A stretch of DNA of 64,000 nucleotides from Thermococcus sp. 21S9 (GTDB taxonomy: Archaea > Methanobacteriota_B > Thermococci > Thermococcales > Thermococcaceae). A model generated the notes under the pieces. It saw only the letters and a list, made by a program, of their open reading frames with translations. It had not been told where the DNA came from and searched no databases. The translations under genes and the position numbers were made by a program. The stretch lies in contig NZ_SNUS01000001.1 of assembly GCF_012027635.1 (NCBI RefSeq), forward strand, positions 1,736,001 through 1,800,000, given 5' to 3'. Shown piece after piece: positions 17,045 to 27,241 of this stretch; positions within the stretch are counted from its first letter, which is position 1; the number at the start of each line of letters is the position of its first letter.

Positions 17045-17251
17045 ATGGAGGACGTTGAGAGGCAGGTCGAGAGGCTGTTCCTCGATGCACAGAACCTTCT
17101 GTTGAAAATACGGTTAAAGGAAATTCGAAAGGGCCAGGTAACCCTTGAGGACTTAATTCGACTCGCTGAGGAGGAAACGGAGTACACAGAAGACGTGGAG
17201 GACATAACCGAGATGATACGAAAGATGAGGGAGAAGGACTATGACTACTGA
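17045..17251 (+). CDS. VapB-like antitoxin
   Basis: A 68-aa acidic helical protein (QVTLEDLIRLAEEETEYTEDVED) that overlaps the following PIN-domain toxin by 11 bp, the standard VapBC layout. GGTGAG at 17036-17041 provides the ribosome site. No DNA-binding fold is obvious in the N-terminus. Antitoxin assignment rests mainly on position and size. Confidence 0.65.
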   Translation: MEDVERQVERLFLDAQNLLLKIRLKEIRKGQVTLEDLIRLAEEETEYTEDVEDITEMIRKMREKDYDY

Positions 17252-17705
17252 CCTCGTTCTTGACACCAGTGTATTCGTGAAGGGCTTTGTTCCACCAAAA
17301 CGCAAGAAAAGGGACGAGGTTTACTACTCTCGACTTGAACTTCACAAAAAAGCAAAGTCAATCCTCGATGAAGTAACTATCGGTAAAGTACTGTTGCACG
17401 AGCCAGTTGTTATGCTTGTAGAAACTGCTTCCGTTGTCTCACGCCTTTCTAACAATCCTGCCCTTTCCAGGCTTGCGGTTAGTTTTATTACCGAACATTC
17501 TCTTCTATACTCGGACGTTTATCTCCTTGAAACCGCCATTGACCTTGGGATTGCCACAAAGGCGAGCGGTTTTGACGTTCTTTTCCTCGCCTGTGCAAAG
17601 AAGGCAAACGCCAAACTGATAACCGACGACAAAAAGATGTATGAGAAAGCCGTAAGAGCAGGGATAAAAGCCGAACTCCTGCGAGAACTCACTTCATCTC
17701 CATGA
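17241..17705 (+). CDS. PIN-domain ribonuclease toxin (VapC-like)
   Basis: A 154-aa PIN-domain protein. The acidic metal-binding residues are visible as D8 in LVLDTSVF, E61 in LVETASV, D112 in [10 protein letters not shown] and D129/D130 in LITDDKKM. VapC toxins cleave tRNA or rRNA when released from VapB. The gene overlaps its partner at 17045 and also overlaps the convergent cobT by 17 bp. It is more A+T-rich than the flanking cobalamin genes, consistent with insertion of a mobile toxin-antitoxin pair between cbiZ and cobT. Confidence 0.82.
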   Translation: MTTDLVLDTSVFVKGFVPPKRKKRDEVYYSRLELHKKAKSILDEVTIGKVLLHEPVVMLVETASVVSRLSNNPALSRLAVSFITEHSLLYSDVYLLETAIDLGIATKASGFDVLFLACAKKANAKLITDDKKMYEKAVRAGIKAELLRELTSSP

Positions 17706-18690
17706 GCCTTCCGTAGAGCTCCTCGACCTTCGTACTAACTTCTTCCGGTGAGAAGCCGGCCTTTATCGCCAGCCACGTTGCGCCTCCGGCTCCAACCCCC
17801 TCCTTGACATAGCCCTTTTCGTAGTCCCTCAGTCCCTTGAACTCGCTCTTCGAGAAGTCCAAATCGGCCGAATAAGTCACTATTCCGATTTCCTTCGCGG
17901 TCTCGAGGAAGGTCGCGCTCTTGTCGTTGGCGACCCACTTGGTTGTGGCAATCATGAACCTGCTCAAATCCTCGCCGAGGGCCTTGAGAAGCGCTGAAAC
18001 GGCCAGCATCTGCGTTCCGCCCGCTAAAACGATATCCTTCCTAAAGCCGAGCGCGATGCCGATTACGGTAGCCATCATCGGGTCTCCAAACTGTCTGAGG
18101 GCTTCGAGGGGGTTGTCCCTCAGCTGGCCCTTCTCAATTCCCGCCCTTTCGAACGCCTCGGCGATGACCTTCTCCTTGAGGCTCTGGGGATTGTCCGGTG
18201 AGGCAGAGCTGGTTCTCGCTTCGTAGCCGAGTGCCCAGAGGACGGCCTGAGCCGTTGTGGTTCCGCCGGGCGTTGACTCGCCGATTACGAGTTCCTTCAC
18301 CGGCGTCTTGTTCAGCTCCTCGCCGAAGAGCTTGGCGCGCTTGATTATATCGCCGAATTCCGGAAGTGCCGGCTCCTTTCTGAAGTCCCGCCCGACGGCG
18401 TCGCTGATGTGGACGTGCGGGACGAGAGGAGCAAGATAAGTCCCACCTCTGACGACGAGGACAGGGAAGTCCGCGAGCTCCTTTGCCGCTTTGGTGATTA
18501 TGGCCGGCGTCGGATGGCCTTCGGGCGTTACGGGAATCACGTCAATCGTCAGGGGCTTCTCATGGAAGAGGTACTCAGCGTCGGCCACCGGCGTCAGCTT
18601 CGTCAGCTCCGGCGTCGCTCCGGCAACGCTTATTCCCGGCACGGTGCTTATCTCGGTGTTGCCCAGGACGAGAAGGAAGAGGCTCTCCAT
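17689..18690 (-). CDS. cobT: nicotinate-nucleotide-dimethylbenzimidazole phosphoribosyltransferase, archaeal CobT
   Basis: A 333-aa protein of the archaeal CobT family (UPF0284), which activates the lower-ligand base to its alpha-ribotide for nucleotide-loop assembly. Conserved blocks include [53 protein letters not shown] and [19 protein letters not shown] 18690 follows GGTGGTTGG; the in-frame codons back to 18699 overlap that site. It is divergent from cobQ with a 54-bp shared region. Confidence 0.9.
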   Translation of the reverse strand: MESLFLLVLGNTEISTVPGISVAGATPELTKLTPVADAEYLFHEKPLTIDVIPVTPEGHPTPAIITKAAKELADFPVLVVRGGTYLAPLVPHVHISDAVGRDFRKEPALPEFGDIIKRAKLFGEELNKTPVKELVIGESTPGGTTTAQAVLWALGYEARTSSASPDNPQSLKEKVIAEAFERAGIEKGQLRDNPLEALRQFGDPMMATVIGIALGFRKDIVLAGGTQMLAVSALLKALGEDLSRFMIATTKWVANDKSATFLETAKEIGIVTYSADLDFSKSEFKGLRDYEKGYVKEGVGAGGATWLAIKAGFSPEEVSTKVEELYGRLMEMK

Positions 18691-18744
18691 TCCAACCACC
18701 GTGGAGTTTTTATCCAGTCCCGCTTATAGGCTTTGGGGTTGAAG

Positions 18745-20202
18745 ATGGGAAAAGCGCTAATGGTCCTCGGAACGTCTTCCGGAGCGGGCAAGTCGCTCCT
18801 CGTTACGGCATTGTGCAGGATTTTCTCGAACCTCGGCTACGACGTGGTGCCCTTCAAGAGCCAGAACATGAGCCTGAACTCGGCCCCGAGCATCGAGGGC
18901 GGTGAGATAAGCAGGGCGCAGTATTTACAGGCGATAGCGTGCCGAAAGAAACCCAGCGTGAGGTTCAACCCGATTCTGCTCAAGCCAGAAGGAAATATGA
19001 GGAGTCAGGTCGTCTTCATGGGGAAGCCGATTGGGAGCGTTTCCGCCCGCGAATACATGCTCTCGCGGAAGGAAGAACTCTTCAGGAAGGCGATGGCCGT
19101 TCTGGACGAGCTGAAGGAGAACCACGACCTGGTCATCATTGAGGGGGCAGGCAGTCCGGTCGAGATTAACCTCAGGGACTACGACATAGCCAACACGCGT
19201 GTCATGCTCCACGCAAAGGCGAAGGGAATCCTCGTCACCGATATAGACAGGGGAGGGAGCTTCGCCTCAATAGTTGGCACGATGGAGCTTCTGAAACCTG
19301 AGGAAAGAGACGCAATAATCGGCTTTGTCTTTAACAAATTCCGCGGGGACGCTTCCCTCCTAAAGCCGGGCTTTGAGTACCTCGAAAAACGCTACGGGAA
19401 GCCGACCCTCGGCGTTATTCCCTATATCGAGCACCGCCTTCCCGAGGAGGACTCCTTGACAGATTTTCCCAGGGCGAAGGGCGAGCTTCACATACAGATA
19501 ATCAAGCTCCCCCACATGAGCAACTTCACGGACTTTGAACCACTCCACTGGGCGAACGGAATAGATTACGTGACGAAGCCGGAGGAACTCAAGGGAGACG
19601 TGATAATAGTCCCCGGAAGCAAGAACACGGTCGAGGATTTGCTCTGGCTGAGGAGGGAGGGCTTTGAGGATGCGATAATCGAGGCCCACCGCGAGGGTTC
19701 CTTTGTAGTCGGAATCTGCGGAGGCTTCCAGATGCTCGGGGAGAAGATTATCGACACCGTCGAGTCCAAGCGTGGAACCGTTAGGGGAATCGGCCTCCTT
19801 CCGGCTAAAACCGTCTTCGAGAAAACCAAGAGAACGAACCACCTGAGTGCCGAGGTTCTCTGGGAACCTGCTAAAGGAATGGCCGTCGAGGGCTACGAGA
19901 TACGCTTTGGAAGGAGCGTCTCGGAGAGGCCGTTCTCGGTGATTAGGACAATCAACGGCGCCAGAGCCTTCGAGCCTGAGGGAGCGATAGGCGAGAGGGC
20001 CTTCGGGACTTACCTGCACGGAATATTCCACAACTTCGCCTTCACGGAGCGCTTCCTCAACTTCCTGCGGGCTGAGAAGGGCCTTGAGCCTGTCTCTGTT
20101 GAGCGCTGGAGCATTGAGGGGGAAATAGAGAGGTTCGCGGGAATTGTTGAGAAGAACCTTGACGTCGAGAGAATTTTAGGGGAGCTTGGACTTCAAAAAT
20201 AA
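18745..20202 (+). CDS. cobQ: cobyric acid synthase
   Basis: A 485-aa glutamine-dependent amidotransferase that amidates four side chains of adenosylcobyrinic a,c-diamide. The N-terminal dethiobiotin-synthetase-like ATPase domain begins [15 protein letters not shown] and has the QNMSLNS and [14 protein letters not shown] motifs. The C-terminal class-I glutaminase-like domain contains the catalytic Cys in [11 protein letters not shown] and the HGIF segment. TTG 18733 is in frame, but ATG 18745 with GGGGTTG ahead is preferred. In an organism lacking most early corrin genes here, this step may act during salvage. Confidence 0.94.
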   Translation: MGKALMVLGTSSGAGKSLLVTALCRIFSNLGYDVVPFKSQNMSLNSAPSIEGGEISRAQYLQAIACRKKPSVRFNPILLKPEGNMRSQVVFMGKPIGSVSAREYMLSRKEELFRKAMAVLDELKENHDLVIIEGAGSPVEINLRDYDIANTRVMLHAKAKGILVTDIDRGGSFASIVGTMELLKPEERDAIIGFVFNKFRGDASLLKPGFEYLEKRYGKPTLGVIPYIEHRLPEEDSLTDFPRAKGELHIQIIKLPHMSNFTDFEPLHWANGIDYVTKPEELKGDVIIVPGSKNTVEDLLWLRREGFEDAIIEAHREGSFVVGICGGFQMLGEKIIDTVESKRGTVRGIGLLPAKTVFEKTKRTNHLSAEVLWEPAKGMAVEGYEIRFGRSVSERPFSVIRTINGARAFEPEGAIGERAFGTYLHGIFHNFAFTERFLNFLRAEKGLEPVSVERWSIEGEIERFAGIVEKNLDVERILGELGLQK

Positions 20203-20405
20203 TCCTCCGGCTCCTCAAGTTCCTTCGGCGGGTGTCTCCTCGCCCACCAGAGCTTCAGGCGGATGTATGCGTAGAACCCGAAGAAGACCAGCAGGCCTAC
20301 AGCGATTAAAACCACCGCGAAGAGCAGGAAGCCGAGAAGGAACAGCACGGCGAGCGCCAGAAAGATGACGAATGCCACCGCTCCCTTAACCTCGCTCCCC
20401 CTCAT
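20193..20405 (-). CDS. small two-helix membrane protein
   Basis: A 70-aa protein with two closely spaced hydrophobic helices (about residues 8-26 and 28-48) and a basic/acidic C-terminal tail ([22 protein letters not shown]). Its ATG overlaps the cobY stop, so it is translated after cobY. It overlaps the convergent cobQ end by 10 bp. The function is unknown. Conservation in a cobalamin operon would suggest a helper for the membrane enzymes CbiB and CobS, but this is speculation. Confidence 0.55.
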   Translation of the reverse strand: MRGSEVKGAVAFVIFLALAVLFLLGFLLFAVVLIAVGLLVFFGFYAYIRLKLWWARRHPPKELEEPEDYF

Positions 20406-20941
20406 CTTCCCACCAGCCTCGCTATTCTCTCAGCGAGCTTTAACTCTTCCGGCGTGTTGACGTTCAAAGCGAGCAACGGGTTTCTCAGCTCGAAGAACCT
20501 CTCGCCATCGGTTCCGACGGCGTTAAGGCCAACTATCGCGTAGCCTCTATAAACAACGGGCTTCAAATCCTTTGGAACCAGCTTTAGCGGTAGAACTCCC
20601 GTCAGGCTCGTTTTTCCGTCAAAGGCCTCCGAAATCCCTGCTATATCGCCCGCCTTAACGAAGGGCAAATCCGCAGAGACGCTGATAAATGGCCCGAACT
20701 CGCGGAGGAGCCACTTAACGTCATCCACGTAGCCGTTTCCGGGCGTCTCGACGAAGGGAATTCTCTCGCGGAGGCACAGCTCCCTAGTCTTCGGCGTATT
20801 TTTTGAGAGGGCAACAACTGTCTCACCCACTTTTTCGGCCTCGCTATAAACGCGGAGTAGCATCGGCACTCCGCCGACCTTCAGAACTGGCTTTTCCCGC
20901 CCCATCCTGCTCGAACGCCCGCCGGCCATGATGATTATCAT
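20402..20941 (-). CDS. cobY: adenosylcobinamide-phosphate guanylyltransferase CobY
   Basis: A 179-aa archaeal replacement for bacterial CobU that attaches GMP to adenosylcobinamide phosphate. The nucleotidyltransferase signature MAGGRSSRMGREKPVLKVGG is at the N-terminus, followed by VSADLPFV (metal-binding aspartate) and ALNVNTPEEL near the end. It is 49 bp from, and divergent to, the GH114-like gene, and is the first gene of a pair with the small membrane protein. Confidence 0.92.
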   Translation of the reverse strand: MIIIMAGGRSSRMGREKPVLKVGGVPMLLRVYSEAEKVGETVVALSKNTPKTRELCLRERIPFVETPGNGYVDDVKWLLREFGPFISVSADLPFVKAGDIAGISEAFDGKTSLTGVLPLKLVPKDLKPVVYRGYAIVGLNAVGTDGERFFELRNPLLALNVNTPEELKLAERIARLVGR

Positions 20942-20990
20942 ATCTCAACATTCGGACAAGCGTTAAAAGACCTTGCGCCCAAGGTGAGAT

Positions 20991-22154
20991 ATGCGCTACA
21001 TAGCCGTCGTTGTCCTGCTCGTGTTCATCTCCGCCTGCATTTCCCCCGGAAGCGATACTCAACCTCACTCCACTGCCCATACCATAACTCAAAATATTAC
21101 ACCAGATGAGCATTCCACGACAACTACCTTGGAGAGCACTTCAGCGGTTCCCGGAACCGGGCGGGCTGAAAATTCCACCCCAACTTCCTCAAGCCCAAAT
21201 ATCAGTGCGAACACTTCATCTCCGGGCAGTTCATGGGGCAAAACCCGGAACGAGACATCCAATTCGAGTTTGGGGTTTATGAACCTCCCAGGTACTTCCG
21301 AAAACCTCTCGCTTTCCTCCGTGAGGAGCTGGGCCTACTGGCTTCAGAACGCGAGTCCAGAGGTTATAGCCGAGAGCGGTTTCGATTTGGTCGTGATGGA
21401 TTACTCCCGGGATGGGAGCGACGAGACCGCTTACACGAGGGGAGAGATAGAGAAGATTAAACGGGCCGGCGTGATTCCGATTGCCTACATCAGCATCGGA
21501 GAGGCCGAGGACTACCGCTTTTACTGGAACGAGAGCTGGAAGGAGAACCCGCCGGCGTGGCTCGGTCCGGAGAACCCAGACTGGGAGGGCAACTACGCCG
21601 TCAGGTACTGGGACGAGGAATGGAAGGAAATCGTCTTTCGCTACCTGGACAGAATCATCGCCCAGGGCTTTGCCGGGATTTATCTCGACAAGGTCGATGA
21701 ATACTGGTTCTGGGCTGAGCAGGGGTACAATGAGAGCTGGACGGCAGGGCAGATGATTGAGTTCATCCTCGAAATCGCCAACTACACGCGCTCCAAAGCC
21801 GGGCGGGATTTCATAATAATCCCTCAGAACGGTGAGTATCTGCTTGAATACGACAACGGGACGCTTCTCGCCACCGTTTCAGGCTGGGCAAGCGAGGACG
21901 TCTTCTACGACGGCCTTGAGCCGAGTCCCTGGACGGCCGAAAAGGTTCCCCTCCTTGAGAGGGTTGTCAGCGCCGGAAAGCCCGTCTTCGTGGTTGATTA
22001 CGTCGATGACGGGACGAGAAGTGAAGAAAACCTCGCCAGAATACTCGACTTCATAGAGAAGGCCAGAAAGGCGGGGTTTATTCCATACGCAACCTTTGAG
22101 GACAGGGAACTGGACCGGCTCGACGTGATTCCTGGGATTCAACCCCCGAAGTAA
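20991..22154 (+). CDS. GH114/TM1410-like glycosidase lipoprotein
   Basis: A 387-aa secreted protein. The signal peptide ends in a lipobox-like VFISAC (Cys16), so it is probably lipid-anchored outside the cell. A Ser/Thr/Asn-rich linker with many N-glycosylation sequons covers about residues 17-105. The rest is a TIM-barrel domain of the GH114 / TM1410 / MJ1477 family ([53 protein letters not shown]). Related enzymes are endo-alpha-1,4-polygalactosaminidases. It is unrelated to the cobalamin genes on both sides and overlaps convergent cobS by 16 bp. Confidence 0.8.
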   Translation: MRYIAVVVLLVFISACISPGSDTQPHSTAHTITQNITPDEHSTTTTLESTSAVPGTGRAENSTPTSSSPNISANTSSPGSSWGKTRNETSNSSLGFMNLPGTSENLSLSSVRSWAYWLQNASPEVIAESGFDLVVMDYSRDGSDETAYTRGEIEKIKRAGVIPIAYISIGEAEDYRFYWNESWKENPPAWLGPENPDWEGNYAVRYWDEEWKEIVFRYLDRIIAQGFAGIYLDKVDEYWFWAEQGYNESWTAGQMIEFILEIANYTRSKAGRDFIIIPQNGEYLLEYDNGTLLATVSGWASEDVFYDGLEPSPWTAEKVPLLERVVSAGKPVFVVDYVDDGTRSEENLARILDFIEKARKAGFIPYATFEDRELDRLDVIPGIQPPK

Positions 22155-22840
22155 ATCCAAACCACCGCCATTCCCAGGAGCGCCCCGGCTCTCGTTATCT
22201 CGGCTACCGCGCCTATGCAGTCTCCATTGAGCCCTCCAAAGTTCCTTAGCGAGAGGTGAATGACGTACGCTCCCGCAAGGAGGCCGAAGAGAGACACGAG
22301 CGAGCGCGGTTCGAGGTAAGCTACCAGCAGGAGCAGGAGGAGGTAGAGGGACATTCCGATGGCCAGTTGCCTTCCATTTATGCCCTCCATGAAGTACGCC
22401 CCAAGTCCCTGACCCAGGGGCTTCTTTGTTGCCAGAGCGAGAAGCATGGCGAACTTTGAGTTCAGCTCGGCCAGGTAGAGCGCATAGAACGGGAGGAGTG
22501 GGAGGGAGTAAACCTGCAGGAGGAGGGCCATGACGACGGCAAAAACCCCTGCTATGCCCGTGTTGAGGTCCTTCATGGCCTTAATCTTCCTCTCACGGTC
22601 GCCCTTGACCATAACCCCGTCGGCCCAGTCTGCCAGGCCGTCGAGGTGTAGGAGGCCTATCGTGAGGTAGAGCGCGAGGACAGAGAGGATGTTGCTCAGT
22701 GGGAGTTTCAGATAAAGGACGAGCGTCGCCAGGGCCGAAGTTACCGGCGCGAGCAGGGGGAGAGCCCAGAGCTCCTTCCTAACCCGCTCGAAGTCGCCTT
22801 TGACCGGAATCCGCGTGAAGAAGGGTAAAAGATTCCGCAC
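22139..22840 (-). CDS. cobS: adenosylcobinamide-GDP ribazoletransferase CobS
   Basis: A 233-aa integral membrane enzyme that joins alpha-ribazole (phosphate) to adenosylcobinamide-GDP, the last assembly step. The catalytic acidic motif [15 protein letters not shown] is at about residues 63-77, and six or so hydrophobic segments follow. The [11 protein letters not shown] motif near residue 205 is typical of CobS. It follows cobZ by two bases in one operon. Confidence 0.93.
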   Translation of the reverse strand: MRNLLPFFTRIPVKGDFERVRKELWALPLLAPVTSALATLVLYLKLPLSNILSVLALYLTIGLLHLDGLADWADGVMVKGDRERKIKAMKDLNTGIAGVFAVVMALLLQVYSLPLLPFYALYLAELNSKFAMLLALATKKPLGQGLGAYFMEGINGRQLAIGMSLYLLLLLLVAYLEPRSLVSLFGLLAGAYVIHLSLRNFGGLNGDCIGAVAEITRAGALLGMAVVWIYFGG

Positions 22841-22842
22841 CG

Positions 22843-23253
22843 CTACACCTCCTCAAACAGCCTCGTCATACAGCCCGCTATAAAGCCACCTATCGCGTCG
22901 TCGAGGAACGGCGGAAGCTCAGCAAGGATGCCGGGCTTCCTGGTGTCGTAGTAGAAGAAGTTAAACAGCGCCATCTTTCCGCCTATGAGCTCGGCGATGT
23001 TCATGCCGATGAGCTCGTCGGCCACGAGGTTCACGGGGTCGCCCTCAACCTTGAAGTTCTCCTCGAGGAGAAGCGCCGAGAGGAGCAGTGCCTGGACGTT
23101 GATATCGCCCAGATACCTCAGCATCAGCCCCCTCAGCCTTTCTCGAACCCTCTCGCGCTCGTCGCCGATGTACAGCTCTAATGCGGTGTCGAGCATCTTT
23201 TCGAGGGTTACTCCTTTGGATTCAAGCTCAAAGAGAAGTTCTTCGGGGATCAT
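22843..23253 (-). CDS. cobZ: alpha-ribazole-5'-phosphate phosphatase CobZ (PgpA-like)
   Basis: A 136-aa protein of the phosphatidylglycerophosphatase-A-like fold. It has the [19 protein letters not shown] and [12 protein letters not shown] blocks carrying the metal-binding acidic residues. Archaeal CobZ replaces bacterial CobC and dephosphorylates the cobalamin phosphate or alpha-ribazole phosphate. Its ATG overlaps the stop of the PIN gene upstream, and it abuts cobS, so position supports CobZ over a lipid phosphatase. Confidence 0.85.
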   Translation of the reverse strand: MIPEELLFELESKGVTLEKMLDTALELYIGDERERVRERLRGLMLRYLGDINVQALLLSALLLEENFKVEGDPVNLVADELIGMNIAELIGGKMALFNFFYYDTRKPGILAELPPFLDDAIGGFIAGCMTRLFEEV

Positions 23254-23681
23254 ACAGAGCCACCCATGAGTTTTAACAGCTCCGACGGGGAATAGATGAC
23301 AATTCTATCTTTAATGGCGTTTTTCAGCTTTAAATCACCCGTAACAAGTGGAAGATTAAGAGCGAGCGCAAGGGCAACGTAAGGGACGTCTTTTGGGTCG
23401 GGAGACAGGGAGAGGGCTTCCTCTATGCCAGCCTTGACGATGTGCTCCGGCATCGTTATCGTCTGGGACTTGATAATTCTGAGAACGAATTCGAAGTCCT
23501 CCTCCGTTAGGCGAGTTAATTTGGCGAGGCGGTCCTTCTTTCGTTCGACCTCCTCCCAGAAGTAGTCCGGAACCAAGAATTCAATATCTCTCGTCACGTG
23601 GTTCAGCATGAAAAGTTTGTAGGCAACGCCTCTGTTGTAAAGGGCCGAAAAAACGACGTTGTAGTCCAGCACGACCTCCAT
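23250..23681 (-). CDS. PIN-domain toxin (COG1569-like VapC)
   Basis: A 143-aa PIN-domain ribonuclease of the putative toxin-antitoxin type. Acidic residues appear at D6 (VVLDYNVVF), in the EEVERKKD segment, at DPKDVPYVALAL and in LVTGDLKL. It starts immediately after the antitoxin stop and its own stop overlaps the cobZ start. The toxin gene is thus embedded in what looks like one transcription unit running from the DUF71 gene to cobS. Confidence 0.8.
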   Translation of the reverse strand: MEVVLDYNVVFSALYNRGVAYKLFMLNHVTRDIEFLVPDYFWEEVERKKDRLAKLTRLTEEDFEFVLRIIKSQTITMPEHIVKAGIEEALSLSPDPKDVPYVALALALNLPLVTGDLKLKNAIKDRIVIYSPSELLKLMGGSV

Positions 23682-23915
23682 TCAGACCACTCCGTAGCGC
23701 TTGGCTATTTCCCTGGCAATCTCGTCCTCAAGGGCCTTAGCCTCGTCTTCCTCCTCTATCCTGATGCCCCTCACGATTTCCTCAAACTGCTTAGCCTCTT
23801 CAACCCTCTTCTGGAGCTCTCTCGTAACGTCCACGATGAGCCTTCGCTCCAGGGCCTTTCTCATCTCCTCACTCCAGCCCTCTGGAACGGTTATCCTGAG
23901 CACTATCTCGCCCAT
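23682..23915 (-). CDS. VapB-family antitoxin
   Basis: A 77-aa protein with an N-terminal beta segment (EIVLRITVPEGWSEEMRKALE) like many Thermococcales VapB antitoxins, then an acidic helical tail (IRIEEEDEAKALEDEIAREIAKRYG) that would wrap the toxin. GGAGGTGATAGG precedes the ATG. It pairs with the adjacent PIN gene. Confidence 0.75.
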   Translation of the reverse strand: MGEIVLRITVPEGWSEEMRKALERRLIVDVTRELQKRVEEAKQFEEIVRGIRIEEEDEAKALEDEIAREIAKRYGVV

Positions 23916-23949
23916 CCTATCACCTCCATTATTTTCGCCTTGCCCCTAT

Positions 23950-24597
23950 TTACCTTTTCTCATTTCTTAGCTCGAACCTAACCCAGTGATACCTCTCGCT
24001 CTCCTCGGTCGAGAGGATTTCAGGGACAAAGCGCTCCTCAAAGAGGGGAGACGCTAAAACAACGGTGTGAAACTCCGCGAACTCGCCGACCGGGTCAACG
24101 CCGGGGTTCCTTTCGAGGAAGAACTCCAAATCCTCGACCGAGCGGAATGTGTAGCCGAGCCACTCTTTGCCGAGCTTCTCCTTGTTCACGGCTATTATCG
24201 CGTACTCGAAGCCGGCTTTCAGGATTTCCCCGGCGAGTTCCCTCGTATCCCGTCCCCATAGCGGTTCAAGGGGCTTGACTCCAGCCTCTTCCGCGAGTCG
24301 CTCAATCCACTTTAGGTGGTCTTCGAGGAGAACGTCGCCCGATATCAGGTAGTCAACGTCCAGCGAAGCTATGAACTCCGCCAAAGCCCTGCTCCCTCTG
24401 CTCATATCGAAGGTGAGCAGTTCCTTCCCCATCGCGTCGGCGAGCGTTTTGAGGGCCGGGAAGTTCTCCCAGTGGGGTGAGAGTCCTATCGTGGTTTTGA
24501 GCGCGAGAAGGTAGGGAACCTCGATTCCGTTTCTTTCAGCAAGGTGAACCGCGTAGAGGCCGTCCTTGCCACCCGAGAAAAAGGCGACTCCTTTCAT
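23950..24597 (-). CDS. DUF71-family PP-loop ATPase, cobalamin-linked subgroup
   Basis: A 215-aa N-type ATP pyrophosphatase. The PP-loop FFSGGKDGLYAV is at residues 6-17. The C-terminal half corresponds to the DUF71 domain, but where diphthamide synthetase Dph6 has an EGGEFE-type motif this protein has PVGEFAEFHT. Published comparative genomics split DUF71 into a diphthamide group and a B12 group; the altered motif and the position beside vapBC-cobZ-cobS support the latter. A role in corrinoid salvage is predicted, and the reaction is unknown. Confidence 0.75.
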   Translation of the reverse strand: MKGVAFFSGGKDGLYAVHLAERNGIEVPYLLALKTTIGLSPHWENFPALKTLADAMGKELLTFDMSRGSRALAEFIASLDVDYLISGDVLLEDHLKWIERLAEEAGVKPLEPLWGRDTRELAGEILKAGFEYAIIAVNKEKLGKEWLGYTFRSVEDLEFFLERNPGVDPVGEFAEFHTVVLASPLFEERFVPEILSTEESERYHWVRFELRNEKR

Positions 24598-24639
24598 TCA
24601 ACCACCAAGCCTATAAAGGGTTTGGAGCTTTTATCCATT

Positions 24640-25386
24640 ATGCTGATTCGGATTGATGAACTCCAGAGGGTCGGCGACGTCTACGTTAATCCGCGAAACC
24701 TTCTGACCAAACCACTTTCACTGAAAACCTGGCGCGATTTCATGAATCTGGACGAGAGAACTTACGGAACCTACGCCCGGACGATTTACAACCCCCGGGA
24801 AAGGTTTTTGGTAACCGATGAGTCCTCCGAGGCCCGGGCGATAGAGCTTTCTGCCCTCTACTGCTCCCTCCTGACGGACCCCGAGTACTTCTGTGGCGGG
24901 GAGAACCTGCACTACCAGCTTGAAATAGGGGAGTTCGAGGGACTGCCCTTCGCCAACGGCTGGACGGGTTCCAGGGTCGCCCTCGTGGGCGAAGCGCCAG
25001 GAAGACGGGGCTGTGGAAAAACCGGCGTGTGCTTCTACCGCGACGCCTCCGGGAGCTTACTCAGGAAAGTTCTCTTCCACCTCGGCATCAATCCGGACTT
25101 CGTTTACATAACCAACGTCGTGAAGTGCAACCCCCCGAACAACAGGCTGTCCCGCGTTCCGGAAGGCACCTACGAGCTCCTCGCGAGGGAACTCGAAATC
25201 CTCGAGCCGGAAGCCGTCTTCGCCCTCGGCAGAACCGCCGAAAGGGCCTTACAGGAGCTCGGCTTTGAGGTGGAGTACCTGAGACATCCGGCCTGGTACG
25301 TGCGTCGCGGAGTCCGCGAGCCGAATGATGAGATGGTCGCCGAGTACGCTAAAATCAGGGAGGCCTTTGGGGAATGGACGCCCTAA
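24640..25386 (+). CDS. uracil-DNA glycosylase superfamily protein (family 4/5-like)
   Basis: A 248-aa protein with the three family-4/5 UDG motifs: [10 protein letters not shown] (motif 1), [12 protein letters not shown] and HPAWYVRRG (motif 2). Cysteines in [20 protein letters not shown] could hold an iron-sulfur cluster, as in family 4. Motif 1 has Arg where the classic GEAPGxxE has Glu. The TATA-like CCTATAAAGG is about 25 bp ahead of the ATG, so the message is probably leaderless. It overlaps cbiB by 13 bp. Base-excision repair or another nucleotide-related activity is possible. Confidence 0.75.
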   Translation: MLIRIDELQRVGDVYVNPRNLLTKPLSLKTWRDFMNLDERTYGTYARTIYNPRERFLVTDESSEARAIELSALYCSLLTDPEYFCGGENLHYQLEIGEFEGLPFANGWTGSRVALVGEAPGRRGCGKTGVCFYRDASGSLLRKVLFHLGINPDFVYITNVVKCNPPNNRLSRVPEGTYELLARELEILEPEAVFALGRTAERALQELGFEVEYLRHPAWYVRRGVREPNDEMVAEYAKIREAFGEWTP

Positions 25387-26258
25387 TCGTTTTTCTCCTC
25401 GCGCTTCTCTGGGACCTCCTCCTTGGGGAATCACCGGCCAAGCTCCACCCCGTAGTCTGGTTCGGGAGGATAGCGGGCTTTCTCGACGGAAAGTGGAAAA
25501 GAAGAGACCCCCTTACGGATTTCCTCGCGGGAGCTTTAACGGCCCTGCTCGTCATTGCCTTCGCTTTAGCCCTCTCGCTCGTTCCCCGATACATTCCTTT
25601 CCCGCTGAACTACGTTCTGGCAGTTTACCTCCTGAAAAGCTCCTTCGCGGTAAGGAGTCTCCACGAGCACATAGCGAGAACGATAACCGAGGACATCGAA
25701 GCAAAGAGAAGGGCAGTCTCGATGATAGTGAGCAGGGACGTTAGAAACCTCGATGAAGCTCACCTCAACTCCGCCTCGATAGAGAGCTTGGCTGAAAACC
25801 TCAACGACTCCGTAATCGCTCCGCTGTTCTACTTCCTCTTCTTTAGCCTCCCTGGAGCCCTGCTCTACCGCGCGGTGAACACGCTCGATGCCATGCTCGG
25901 CTACCGGAGCGAGCGCTACGAGTTCTTCGGCAAGTTCTCAGCGAGGCTGGACGACGTTCTTAACCTAATTCCCGCCCGCTTGACCGTTCTCCTCTACCTC
26001 CCGCTCGGCGGTTTGAAGGTTCTCAGGCACTACCGCCTTGCAAGGTTCAAGATAAACTCCGACAAGCCTATGTCGGCTATGAGCGCCGTCCTCGGGGTCT
26101 GGCTTGAGAAGCCCGGTGTTTACCGCTTCCCGGGCAGGGAGCCGAAAAACGAAGACATAAAACGAGCCCTGAAGGTTTACTGGTTCGTCGTTGCCGAATG
26201 GGTCGGAATCGTCCTTTTACTCCTCGCAACGGGGGTGTGTCCATGCTTGAGCCGGTGA
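25374..26258 (+). CDS. cbiB: adenosylcobinamide-phosphate synthase CbiB
   Basis: A 294-aa membrane protein that joins aminopropanol phosphate (or a related amino-alcohol) to adenosylcobyric acid. Hallmarks are the N-terminal [20 protein letters not shown], the central [34 protein letters not shown] region (given here only as landmarks at about residues 118-152) and the [13 protein letters not shown] motif. Four to five hydrophobic helices are seen. It overlaps both the UDG-like gene and cobD. Confidence 0.93.
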   Translation: MDALIVFLLALLWDLLLGESPAKLHPVVWFGRIAGFLDGKWKRRDPLTDFLAGALTALLVIAFALALSLVPRYIPFPLNYVLAVYLLKSSFAVRSLHEHIARTITEDIEAKRRAVSMIVSRDVRNLDEAHLNSASIESLAENLNDSVIAPLFYFLFFSLPGALLYRAVNTLDAMLGYRSERYEFFGKFSARLDDVLNLIPARLTVLLYLPLGGLKVLRHYRLARFKINSDKPMSAMSAVLGVWLEKPGVYRFPGREPKNEDIKRALKVYWFVVAEWVGIVLLLLATGVCPCLSR

Positions 26259-27211
26259 GGTTCTCAACCTATCACGGGGGTGCGAGGAAGGAAGGCTTGC
26301 TCGACTTCTCGGCGTCGCTCAATCCTTACCCCCCGGAGTGGCTCGATGAGATATTCAAACGCGCGAGGGAGATAAGCAACCGCTACCCCTACTACGAGAG
26401 GCTTGAGGAGGAGCTGGAAGAGCTCGTCGGTGAGCCTCTAACCGTAACGGCCGGCATCACTGAGGCGCTCTATTTACTCGGAATCCTCGCGCTCCGTGGG
26501 CGGAGAGTTGTTATTCCGCGCCACACCTACGGCGAGTACGAGAGAACAGCGAGAATTTTTGGAGCAAAAGTCGTCAAAGGCCCGAACGAACCGGAAAAAA
26601 TAGCGGAGCTCGTCGAGAGGGACTCGGTCGTCTTCTTCTGCAACCCCAACAACCCGGACGGAAGGTTCTACCGCGTTAGGGAGCTCAAGCCACTTCTCGA
26701 TGCGGTAGAAGACAGAGGGGCGCTCCTCGTTCTCGACGAGGCCTTCATAGACTTCGTGAAAAAGCCGGAGAGTCCTGAGGGTGAGAACATCGTGAAGCTC
26801 AGAACCTTCACCAAGAGCTACGGTTTACCGGGAATAAGAGTCGGCTACGTCTTGGGTTTTGAAGAGGCGTTCAGGAGCGTTAGGATGCCCTGGAGCATAG
26901 GCTCGACGGGAGTTGCCTTCCTCGAGTTTCTCGTCAAAGACGGCTTCGAGCACCTCAGGAAGACGATGCCCCTAATCTGGCGCGAAAAGGAGAGGCTTGA
27001 AAAAACCTTAAACGTTAAAAGCGATGCAAACTTCTTCATCAAGCGCGTTGAGAACGCTGACGAGTTCGTTGAAGCCATGAAGAAGCGCGGAATCCTCGTG
27101 AGGAGCTGTGCGAGCTTCGGACTGCCGGAATACGTGCGCTTTTCGGTGAGGAAACCTGAGGAGAACGACAGGCTTATTGAAGCCTTTAGGGAGCTGGGAG
27201 AAGGGTTTTAA
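26243..27211 (+). CDS. cobD: threonine-phosphate decarboxylase / histidinol-phosphate aminotransferase-like, probably CobD
   Basis: A 322-aa fold-type I PLP enzyme. The motifs are [13 protein letters not shown] near the N-terminus, [20 protein letters not shown] and the PLP-lysine segment [15 protein letters not shown]. HisC and CobD share these. The overlap with cbiB and the surrounding cobalamin genes favour CobD, which makes aminopropanol phosphate for CbiB. ATG 26243 lies within the end of cbiB; upstream in-frame codons are not needed. Confidence 0.82.
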   Translation: MLEPVRFSTYHGGARKEGLLDFSASLNPYPPEWLDEIFKRAREISNRYPYYERLEEELEELVGEPLTVTAGITEALYLLGILALRGRRVVIPRHTYGEYERTARIFGAKVVKGPNEPEKIAELVERDSVVFFCNPNNPDGRFYRVRELKPLLDAVEDRGALLVLDEAFIDFVKKPESPEGENIVKLRTFTKSYGLPGIRVGYVLGFEEAFRSVRMPWSIGSTGVAFLEFLVKDGFEHLRKTMPLIWREKERLEKTLNVKSDANFFIKRVENADEFVEAMKKRGILVRSCASFGLPEYVRFSVRKPEENDRLIEAFRELGEGF

Positions 27212-27241
27212 GATTGAAGTCGACTTCACTTTGGTGGTCTT

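Noticed and set aside
23250-23915. Treating the PIN and VapB genes as cobalamin enzymes because of operon position
   Set aside because: Their sequences are clear toxin-antitoxin types. Position shows only co-transcription.
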